Shown here: positions 35,264 to 42,029 of the stretch, one piece after another
How positions within the stretch are numbered: position 1 is the first letter of the stretch
Layout: each line of letters opens with the position of its first letter
Assembly (NCBI RefSeq): GCF_023151555.2
Contig: NZ_CP100425.1
Location: forward strand, 2,046,001 to 2,110,000
Length of the DNA: 64,000 bases
From: Photobacterium sp. CCB-ST2H9
GTDB lineage: Bacteria; Pseudomonadota; Gammaproteobacteria; Enterobacterales; Vibrionaceae
Direction of reading: 5' to 3'
The notes under the pieces: model-generated
The model's input: only the letters and a program-made list of their open reading frames with translations
The model's database searches: none
What the model was told of the DNA's origin: nothing
Translations under genes and position numbers: made by a program

Positions 35264-35525
35264 CACGCTACCGCCCATAACACTGAAGTCGCCGGAGAAT
35301 TAAAAATAAAAATTGCTGTTGTCGCCATACTTTCCAGTTATGGGACAACTTTCATAAAAGACATACTTGAGGATGCGGAATTGTGCTTTGAGGCAAAGTT
35401 CTGAGGGAATTGAAATGAAATAAAAACGATGAGATTTGAAGCGGCGCACTGGAAGCCAGTGCTATGAATTTGGCACTGGATTTCAACAAGAAACAGACTG
35501 TATCAGGCGGGTGTAACTGCAGGCA
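35264..35525. repeat. Dispersed junction repeat, copy C
   Basis: Core 35264-35404 begins CACGCTACCGCCCATAACAC and ends GGCAAAGTTCTGA. It extends to about 35525 in homology to copy B. It lacks the upstream palindromes and leads into the DUF805 remnant. Confidence 0.78.
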
Positions 35526-35529
35526 ATTC

Positions 35530-35687
35530 ACACCATCACCTAACCCATGTCATTGTTTTATTTCGGGTTGGGGCCATATTCATTAGTGCCGGACTGGCCG
35601 TCCTGCACAAAGAAGTAAAGTAAGATGAGGAAGCTCAGAATTGAAAGCCGGTTGAGCAACATACACCGGCCAGATCGGCCAATGTCA
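35530..35687 (-). pseudogene. Degenerate 3' fragment of a DUF805 gene
   Basis: It aligns with the last ~50 codons of the intact DUF805 gene at 40360-40749 (GCCGGACTGGCCGTCCTGCA, GGCCAGATCGGCCAATGTCA shared). It has in-frame stops. It is cut at 35687 where the sequence switches to half of an attC. Order repeat C - DUF805 tail repeats that of copy D - DUF805. Confidence 0.8.
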
Positions 35688-35722
35688 GGCGTTGCGAGTA
35701 TCACTTGAACCGTTTGTTAAAG
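35681..35722 (-). repeat. Half attC site fused to the DUF805 remnant
   Basis: Only the right arm of a VCR-like site remains (GGCGTTGCGAGTATCACTTGAACCGTTTGTTAAAG). The join lies in AATGYCA, which is common to the DUF805 gene and the attC arm. Confidence 0.75.
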
Positions 35723-36120
35723 CTTTTCTATCTTGGCAAATGAACTCGCGAGCAGCTGAATTTCCCCAGTTTCATGAGACTACATATATACTTTTGGCTC
35801 GAATTTCCCTGCTCCTTTTAAGAAAACAATTTGCTCTCCAAGGCCATTACTAGCAATGACTAATGTATATTCAGGAAAGTTTCCAAAGCCAAAACACGAC
35901 TTTTTTTCTTCAATAATATGTTATAAGTACGAGCTAACCTTTTTCGACCAGAAGTGTCCTTGATTGAATACAATTCCCAATCATCTTCTTCAGTCCTAGC
36001 TTCCCCACCATTTTCTACTTTCATTGATTCACGATAATCATGCGGTAGAGTTTCGCCAAGTTCTGTCTCTCTATTGACTAATTGCTCTTCTGATCGATTC
36101 AATGCCACTTTTATCTCCAA
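35717..36120 (-). pseudogene. SMI1/KNR4 family gene, broken by frameshift and nonsense codon
   Basis: The frame starts MEIKVALNRSEEQLVNRETE and continues LPHDYRESMKVENGGEART, EDDWELYSIKDTSGRKRLAR, a typical SMI1/KNR4 N-terminus. Near 35880 the homology changes frame and continues as GFGNFPEYTLVIASNGLGEQ and IVFLKGAGKFEPKVYM. A TAG then stands where family members have Trp, and SHETGEIQLLASSF follows to a stop in the attC core. SMI1/KNR4 proteins are often immunity proteins against polymorphic toxins. This cassette is therefore inactive. Confidence 0.82.
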
Positions 36121-36122
36121 AG

Positions 36123-36194
36123 ATATAATTCCTGCATTTTCGGTTGATTTGAAGCGCAGCGGAAAGAGAGTCCGACAACATGCGCTTGTTAGCC
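36123..36194 (-). repeat. attC site (short)
   Basis: 72 bp, left core ATATAAT (C to T), right core GTTAGCC; arms TGAAGCGCAGCGG / CATGCGCTTG. Confidence 0.7.
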
Positions 36195-36779
36195 TTTTAG
36201 TAACTGAATAGCTTTGATTACACTTTCTACTACGGGCTTTGAAGTTTCAATTAGAGAAGCAAGCTTATTAGAAAAACTCACTATTTTATCTATATTTGGG
36301 GAGTCAGAAGATAACGCCGACTCAATATCTTCGACTATAAAACTTGCTACAGATTGGTCCTCCGTACTTAGAGAGCCAGATTTAGCGTATGAAAGCAGCT
36401 CTTCGATGGCAGAAAGTGTTTCATTGCTCATTCCTTCGAGACCACTTTGAATATTAACAACTGTGCTTTGATCAATTGATGCGTTTCCAGTGGCCACGGT
36501 CGATTTATTCGTTGCGACTATCGAATTATCACCAGTCGTTATAGTTGTTTCATGATGCTCTATTTGTTTACTCATAACTTTTTTAAATCCAGTAACTATA
36601 ATAGACACTATTGCGACTATTAAGCAGAGATTACTGAGACCTTGAAACGATGAAGCTGTAGCAACTTTCTCTCCAAAATCAGGATCGTGCAAACTACTCG
36701 GTACAGAACCGCTAGCAATCATATTTAGTAATAACCATGCTATAGTAAACCCAATTGATATTTTTGTTGATGACATCAT
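36189..36779 (-). CDS. Two-helix membrane protein with Thr/Ala/Asn-rich repeat and helical tail
   Basis: A 196-residue protein. Membrane segments at about 7-24 and 46-65 are followed by a short repetitive stretch (TTITTGDNSIVATNKSTVAT, GNASIDQSTVV) resembling a small beta-solenoid. A helical C-terminal domain (about 110-196) is rich in Ser/Glu. No family recognised. The layout of a membrane anchor plus oligomerising repeat plus helical domain is unusual for a single-gene cassette. Confidence 0.7.
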   Translation of the reverse strand: MMSSTKISIGFTIAWLLLNMIASGSVPSSLHDPDFGEKVATASSFQGLSNLCLIVAIVSIIVTGFKKVMSKQIEHHETTITTGDNSIVATNKSTVATGNASIDQSTVVNIQSGLEGMSNETLSAIEELLSYAKSGSLSTEDQSVASFIVEDIESALSSDSPNIDKIVSFSNKLASLIETSKPVVESVIKAIQLLKG

Positions 36780-36836
36780 TTCATTAACTCCCTCTATTCA
36801 TATAAATTACTCTCGGTTTATATGCTGTGTCTCAAA

Positions 36837-36911
36837 TGGCTAATGCCGTGTTAAGTGGTGAACGACGCGATCATCCAACCTAAACCATTCTGCCTTAAAC
36901 GCTTTGTTAGC
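36837..36911 (-). repeat. Internally deleted VCR-like attC
   Basis: Left arm AATGCCGTGTTAAGTGGTGAACGACGC joins directly to CCTTAAACGCTTTGTTAGCC. The middle part of the right arm is missing; left core is GGCTAAT. Confidence 0.75.
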
Positions 36912-36985
36912 CTAAGCAAACTGAAATTCCCCACCATGCTCTTCCATAATAAATGAAAGATCTTGTGCGGCATTTTGGAATACTA
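36912..36985 (-). pseudogene. 3' tail of a lost cassette gene
   Basis: About 24 codons ending VFQNAAQDLSFIMEEHGGEF then QFA and a TAG. They are bounded on the right by half of another attC, so only the C-terminus of the gene was kept. Confidence 0.6.
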
Positions 36986-37068
36986 AACCATTGCACCGTA
37001 AACACGAAACTCAACCTTGAACTGAAAATGCCACGCGTTGCGAAACCCTCTTGAACAGTTTGTTATAT
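36986..37068 (-). repeat. Right half of a VCR-like attC
   Basis: Begins inside the site (TAAACCATTGCACCGTAAACAC) and runs to GTTATAT. The left arm was lost together with most of the neighbouring gene. Confidence 0.8.
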
Positions 37069-37182
37069 TTCGGATTTGATGAAACCCTTCTTCGCTAAAA
37101 TTAAGCTATACTGACACTCCTGCTCTAACGACAAAAGGTCGATTTGATTGCTAATTACATGCGACAGATATCGATTTAAAAT

Positions 37183-37854
37183 CTACAAGGTCAACGTAAT
37201 ATAAAATAGCTCATCATCATTCTTAATACCCCTACCACGAGTATTAGATTGTGAGGTTGACGACAGTGGTGAACCATGACTATGGTTAGACAAAATACGA
37301 TAGTAAAAAGAATATTGCTCCTTTATTAAACCGCAACGCTTTGAAATAACTTCATCACTAATATGCATATCTGCATTGCCAGATTTAATCTTGTTTTGCA
37401 TGTGCTTAGGAAGTAAGAGGAAAAACGCAGACTCAACAATTTCTTTTTTACTTTGAGGCAACCCTACTTTAAATGACTCTAATACTTCATGTTCAGGTTG
37501 ACTAGAGTAAAGACGATACTTCTCCATATTCGCGTGAAAGAAGTATAGCTTTCTCCTAAACTCCAATTCGTCATCAGACAGTTCCATTTCCGAGATATAG
37601 CAATAACGATGAGCAGTTTCAATAAAACTACGAGCTAATATAGCTATTGATGAAAAGTCCCAAATGCCGAATTTTGTGGGAAGAATACGCTCTAGTGTGA
37701 TAGCACTCAGAGTTAACCTAGTATAGATTTTTGTAGCTTCTATCCGCTGACCTGAAGTTAGTATACCTCCAGACTTATCTGACACATCAACTGCCGCACT
37801 CACCAAGCTTTCAAACAGCGAATAATTTTCCTTAAAATGTTCTTCGTCATTCAT
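37183..37854 (-). CDS. Hypothetical cassette protein (helical)
   Basis: A 223-residue soluble protein, predicted largely helical (LTLSAITLERILPTKFGIWD, EFRRKLYFFHANMEKYRLYS). The motif RILSNHSHGSPLS near the C-terminus and the general helix pattern resemble DUF5677-like HEPN-related proteins, but this is weak. It is followed by about 115 bp of non-coding DNA before the attC, longer than usual here. Confidence 0.7.
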   Translation of the reverse strand: MNDEEHFKENYSLFESLVSAAVDVSDKSGGILTSGQRIEATKIYTRLTLSAITLERILPTKFGIWDFSSIAILARSFIETAHRYCYISEMELSDDELEFRRKLYFFHANMEKYRLYSSQPEHEVLESFKVGLPQSKKEIVESAFFLLLPKHMQNKIKSGNADMHISDEVISKRCGLIKEQYSFYYRILSNHSHGSPLSSTSQSNTRGRGIKNDDELFYITLTL

Positions 37855-37873
37855 ATTTCAAATTCCCCGAGAA

Positions 37874-37945
37874 ATATAACGCCGCGCTCTGCGGCAAATT
37901 TGGAGCGCAGCGTAAAATTTGTCCGACAGCAGGGCCTTATTATGT
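37874..37945 (-). repeat. attC site (72 bp) with defective right core
   Basis: Arms CGCGCTCTGCGGCAAATTTG / AAATTTGTCCGACAGCAGGG. The right core reads ATTATGT where GTT is expected. Confidence 0.75.
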
Positions 37946-37952
37946 ACGATAT

Positions 37953-38984
37953 TCATCGGGGTAATGACATTAAGAATGAATCAACCTTTTCAAACATATA
38001 GTCATTAGGATCATCTCCCTTCTCTTTCATATCGAGCATATTGCATAGATCTTCATTTGTCAGATTAACTATTAACTTACCATGTTCCCTCATAGCCCCT
38101 TGAGAGAATTTCAATGCGTTATCGCTAATTCCTTTTCTTGAAATGATAAAAGCGACTGATCGAAGGGCTCTTTTATGTAGATATTTCTCAGTGGTTAAGA
38201 CCTGCCCCTGGTTTATCTTGAGCTTATAGTTCTTGAACTCAAACACCACATATCTACTATCTAGCTCATTACATATAAACATCCAAAAATCTGAAACTGT
38301 TCTTATTCTCGTAACAAGATCAAACCTGTTAAGCCCATCATCAGTACGTTGCTGGGTTTGCCAGCCTGTTAAATCCAAGTCGAACAGGTATTTTAATATT
38401 TCTGTACATTTTTTCTCGTAATCTGACCACCCTTTCTTTCCACCATGTATACTTTTTAATTCACTGCATAAGCATGGTGTACTCGATATAAAATCAAGGA
38501 ACTCCTCTGCTTTTGGCCTTTTAGTCGGTTTTGATGATTTTATTTTTTGAATTTTATTTTCTTTTGAAGAAAACTCGCTATCATCTTCAAGTAAGGATGA
38601 TAGCTTTTCAGATAACTCTATTGACCCTGACGCCATATTAAATATGTCAGGTCTGGAGATAACTATGATCCCTAATCTTTCTAATTCTTCGATATGTTCG
38701 GGTCTAACATAGCTAGAGATGACCAATATTCCATTAGATATATTGGTTAAATCCATTAATCTGAGAAGTTGATTAGTTGCTTTTTTAAGAAGAGATGTGT
38801 TTTGAGAACTTTGGCGATAAAACTTTACCTCTACCACATACCTTTTATTTTGAATGGTTGCAGAGAAATCTAATTCTGTTCTACCTCCATCGGTTTGGTA
38901 CATCTTATTCTCATCATCAATTTTAAATCCTTGATGACGGAAAACATCTTTTACCAATTCCTCAAATTCGTAAAACTCTCTCAT
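37953..38984 (-). CDS. Protein with two PD-(D/E)XK nuclease-like domains, Mrr-like
   Basis: A 343-residue protein. The N-terminal domain (about 1-120) has RTELDFSATIQNKRYVVEVKF with Asp39, Glu52 and Lys54, the restriction-endonuclease/Mrr pattern, followed by the QLLRLMDL helix and GILVISSYV strand. A charged linker (about 130-160) leads to a second domain with RFDLVTRI (Asp222) and YVVFEFKNYK (Glu249, Lys251), then LRSVAFIISRKG. Both catalytic sets look intact. Such nucleases may restrict foreign DNA; a defence role is inferred. Cassette gene with no methyltransferase partner. Confidence 0.82.
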   Translation of the reverse strand: MREFYEFEELVKDVFRHQGFKIDDENKMYQTDGGRTELDFSATIQNKRYVVEVKFYRQSSQNTSLLKKATNQLLRLMDLTNISNGILVISSYVRPEHIEELERLGIIVISRPDIFNMASGSIELSEKLSSLLEDDSEFSSKENKIQKIKSSKPTKRPKAEEFLDFISSTPCLCSELKSIHGGKKGWSDYEKKCTEILKYLFDLDLTGWQTQQRTDDGLNRFDLVTRIRTVSDFWMFICNELDSRYVVFEFKNYKLKINQGQVLTTEKYLHKRALRSVAFIISRKGISDNALKFSQGAMREHGKLIVNLTNEDLCNMLDMKEKGDDPNDYMFEKVDSFLMSLPR

Positions 38985-39002
38985 TCCCTATGCATCCCGA
39001 GT

Positions 39003-39099
39003 ACATAACGCCGCATTAAGGTGTGACGCACGCTTGGCCATACTTGAGCGAAGCGAAACCGCCAAGAGTAAGGAATCACGATTAAATGCTTTGTTAGGC
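39003..39099 (-). repeat. attC site (97 bp)
   Basis: Arms GGTGTGACGCACGCTTGGC / GCCAAGAGTAAGGAATCACG; right core GTTAGGC is perfect consensus and overlaps the stop of the gene at 39099. Confidence 0.87.
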
Positions 39100-39863
39100 T
39101 ACTGTACGATAACAGTGAATGCTGCCCATTCATTACCCGCCTGACTAAAATCAGCTGCTTGAATGTAAACTGTCGCTTCATACTTACCCTCAAATGACAT
39201 AACATCAAAGCTCTTATTTTCTAGCGTAATTGACTCAGGTTGAGATTCTCCAAAGTTTGAAGAATGCATTTTAAGTACCACACCACCTTTATCAGTCTTT
39301 ACGAAATTAAGTGTTAATTTTCCTGCTTGAGTATTGTTAACAACCCAAGATTTGCCTACATATATACGCTTGGAGCTTACTATTGATTTCGGTGTCACAT
39401 TGACCTCTGGTCGGACAAAACCTTTAGATTCGATCTCGGAGTCTTTGAGCATTCCCAAATTGATGTTTCCGACCTTAACATCGTAAGAGTCTCCATATGT
39501 ACTCCTTTGCAAAGATACTATTTTATCTGAAAATAGATCCTCAGCAGGCTTTGGTATACGAACTTCAGCAACCGATTTACTCCCTTGACGCGCATCTATA
39601 ACCAATTCTATCCCTGTCATATCCGAAGAGTAGGTCAACACCGACTTAGGGATAACCTCAATTTCTAATGGTTCAAATGCGTCCCTTGCTTTTGGATATA
39701 GATCTATTGGTACATATAAGGCAACAGAGACAACAGAAATAAAACCGGCGGCTACAGATAGTCTTTTTGATACCTTACCGATAATTATTGCTATGGCTGT
39801 AGATGCAATAATAACTATTGGAGTTCCAATACTATTTAGTGCTCCTATTAATGTTTCATTCAT
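39099..39863 (-). CDS. Membrane-anchored protein of unknown function, first cassette of sub-array 2
   Basis: A 254-residue protein with two N-terminal hydrophobic segments (about 12-29 and 36-54), followed by a beta-rich domain (about 70-254; TGIELVIDARQGSKSVAEVR, YEATVYIQAADFSQAG). The large domain is probably periplasmic. Not recognised. It is the attI-proximal gene: its cassette starts with TTAGGC 30 bp ahead of the coding sequence. A purine-rich site (AAGGAAGTTAGTTGA) lies before the ATG. Confidence 0.72.
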   Translation of the reverse strand: MNETLIGALNSIGTPIVIIASTAIAIIIGKVSKRLSVAAGFISVVSVALYVPIDLYPKARDAFEPLEIEVIPKSVLTYSSDMTGIELVIDARQGSKSVAEVRIPKPAEDLFSDKIVSLQRSTYGDSYDVKVGNINLGMLKDSEIESKGFVRPEVNVTPKSIVSSKRIYVGKSWVVNNTQAGKLTLNFVKTDKGGVVLKMHSSNFGESQPESITLENKSFDVMSFEGKYEATVYIQAADFSQAGNEWAAFTVIVQ

Positions 39864-39893
39864 TCAACTAACTTCCTTTGTTGCACATTTGTA

Positions 39894-40110
39894 GCCTAAC
39901 ATTTTATTCAACGACATCATGTCATATATACCCACGGGCCAAATAAAACATAAGTGACTGATAAATATATAATCAAGAGTGTCACATCAACAACTCAATA
40001 AAATATACGACATCATGTCGTGTATCTCATCTCACCCTAATTCAGCGACAGTGTATCCACATCTGAAAAGCGACATTGAACTGCCACCGCCGTCTGCCAC
40101 TACATGCACC
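39894..40110 (-). other. attI-like head module of sub-array 2 (copy D)
   Basis: Ends leftward in GTTAGGC (39900-39894), a perfect GTTRRRY core. Rightward it matches module B base for base in long blocks (TAACATTTTATTCAACGACA, TTCAGCGACAGTGTATCCAC, ATCTGAAAAGCGACAT). Palindromes lie at 39911-39925 (one mismatch) and 40007-40021. A leftward promoter may be TTGATG, 17 bp, TATTTA near 39960-39990. It is fused to repeat copy D on the right. attI function is inferred. Confidence 0.62.
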
Positions 40111-40113
40111 AAA

Positions 40114-40249
40114 CACGCTACCGCCCTTGACACTGAAGTCACTGAACAAAATAAAATTGCAGTTATCACCGCACTTTTCAGTTATGGGACAGGTTTCTTC
40201 TAAAGGCATATTCGGGATTGCATATCTGTGCTTTGGGGCAAAGTTCTGA
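40114..40249. repeat. Dispersed junction repeat, copy D
   Basis: 136 bp from CACGCTACCGCCCTTGACAC to GGCAAAGTTCTGA. It separates the cassette region from the DUF805 gene. Confidence 0.8.
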
Positions 40250-40359
40250 GGAGATAGAAAAAAGAAGCAATGAGGTTGGCAGCTGTCGCAGCGACTTCTT
40301 GTCAAAGCATGAGGGATTTACGCTTGGAGCAGGATGTATGGGGGGCATCTTTTGGTGAA

Positions 40360-40749
40360 TTACACCATCATTTGACCCATATCGTTGTTTTCTTTCGGAT
40401 TAGGGCCATATTCGTTGGTGCCGGGCTGGCCGTCCTGCACAAAAAAGTAAAGTAAAACGAGAAAGCCCAGAACCGGGATCAGGCTGAGCAGCATCCACCA
40501 GCCAGATCGGCCAATGTCATGTAACCGCCGGATACCGACAGCCACCGAGGGTAAAAGTACGGCCAGTGAATAGACTCCCCCGAGCAGCCCGGTACCATCT
40601 TCCGAGCCGGGGGTATTGAGCAGATGATCGACAATGCCCAACGCCAATGTAATCACCAGATTAATCAGGAAGAAGTACCAATACTCCTGTCGCTGAGCAC
40701 GTCCTGCAAAAACCGCGTACTTTTTGAGTGCGTAAAGATACCAGTTCAT
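40360..40749 (-). CDS. DUF805 membrane protein
   Basis: A 129-residue protein starting MNWYLYALKKYAVFAGRAQRQ, with GAGGGAG upstream of 40749. Helices at about 27-45, 58-75 and 85-105 and the loop VAVGIRRLHDIGRSGWW define DUF805. Inner-membrane protein of unknown role. A degenerate copy of its 3' end lies at 35530-35687, showing that this locus took part in the rearrangement of the array. Confidence 0.9.
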   Translation of the reverse strand: MNWYLYALKKYAVFAGRAQRQEYWYFFLINLVITLALGIVDHLLNTPGSEDGTGLLGGVYSLAVLLPSVAVGIRRLHDIGRSGWWMLLSLIPVLGFLVLLYFFVQDGQPGTNEYGPNPKENNDMGQMMV

Positions 40750-40854
40750 CTGACTCCCTCTGGGCAATTGACCTTTCAGGCATGTCTCATTACGAGCTGA
40801 TGGACACTTACAGTCTAGTATAGAGGCAGATCACAAAATTACCGGGCAGCTCAT

Positions 40855-41760
40855 TTAAAAATAATGAGAAATCGCCTGATAAGCCTGACGAATATGCTCG
40901 ATCAGTAAGCGAATTTTTTGTGATGGCTGGCGCGTGAACGGGTAAACGGCATAAATTCCCAGTTTCTTGCCAACCTGATTGGGTAACAGATCAATCAAGG
41001 CACCCGACATTAAATCGTGGTACACCAGACATCGCGGCATGTATGCAATCCCATAACCGGCCAAAGCGGCCTTTCGGAGCGCGGCGGCATTGTCCGTCGT
41101 CAGATTACCGCGGACTTTGAGCGTATATCCTTGCCCGTGTTCATCCAGAAACTCCCATTCTGCTGCGCCAGTGCTCTGATAGGCATATTGCAGACAATTC
41201 TTGTGCAACAAATCTTCAGGCTTCCGGGGCTTTCCTTCCCGGCGGCAGTAATCGGCCGAGGCACAGACCACCCATTGCGAATCAATCAGATGGCGGGCAA
41301 TCAGACTGGAGTCTTCCAGATAGCCGGTACGAATGACGAGATCAAATCCCTCACCCACCACATCCACAAACCGGTTTTCCATCGACATCTCAACCGTGAT
41401 CTTCGGATGCTGCTGACAAAAACCGGCCACAGCTTCGGCCAGTAAGAGTTCACCTGAAATCGTCGGGACAGACATCTTCACGTGCCCGCTCAGGCTTTCG
41501 CCAAAACCACTGACGGCATCCACGGCCTCGGCTGCCGCCTGTTTGACATGTTTTGCCCCCTGATACAGCACTTTTCCGGCTTCACTCAGCCGGATACTGC
41601 GCGTGGTGCGAAACAGCAATTGAACGCCCAGTTCATTTTCAAGCCGGGCGATATGCTTACTCACCACGGAACTGGTGATCCCCAGGTTATCTGCCGCTTT
41701 GCTGAAGGAGCCGTCTTCTACGACCTGCACGAATAAAATCAGATCATCGGTCTTTATCAT
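40855..41760 (-). CDS. LysR-family transcriptional regulator
   Basis: A 301-residue protein with the N-terminal winged helix (DDLILFVQVVEDGSFSKAAD, SSVVSKHIARLENELGVQLL) and the substrate-binding domain from about residue 90 (VKMSVPTISGELLLAEAVAG). Divergent from the dehydrogenase gene at 42030, so it probably controls that gene and itself. The effector is unknown. Confidence 0.92.
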   Translation of the reverse strand: MIKTDDLILFVQVVEDGSFSKAADNLGITSSVVSKHIARLENELGVQLLFRTTRSIRLSEAGKVLYQGAKHVKQAAAEAVDAVSGFGESLSGHVKMSVPTISGELLLAEAVAGFCQQHPKITVEMSMENRFVDVVGEGFDLVIRTGYLEDSSLIARHLIDSQWVVCASADYCRREGKPRKPEDLLHKNCLQYAYQSTGAAEWEFLDEHGQGYTLKVRGNLTTDNAAALRKAALAGYGIAYMPRCLVYHDLMSGALIDLLPNQVGKKLGIYAVYPFTRQPSQKIRLLIEHIRQAYQAISHYF

Positions 41761-41780
41761 CTGGATTCATCAACTTTTGG

Positions 41781-41806
41781 AATGAATGTTTTTCATTACA
41801 TTCATT
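41781..41806. promoter_or_regulatory. Candidate LysR operator
   Basis: Inverted repeat AATGAATG-N10-CATTCATT in the 269-bp divergent region, 20 bp from the regulator start. Position fits autoregulation. Confidence 0.4.
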
Positions 41807-42029
41807 TATTGCCAAAAAATAAAGCGATAGTGTTCACAACCGTTTCACATGGTTGAAAACAAAATGCAAACCTGGGATCCCAAACACCCATTCCTGTTGC
41901 AGGCACGCTAGACTCAAAATCAGCACCAAATATCCATCTGATTCATAAACAAAAGATTTTCTCAGAAAACAAAAAGACTCTGACCCAAAAACAACTGAGC
42001 AAGGGCACCTGAGCAAAGGCAGATCAATC

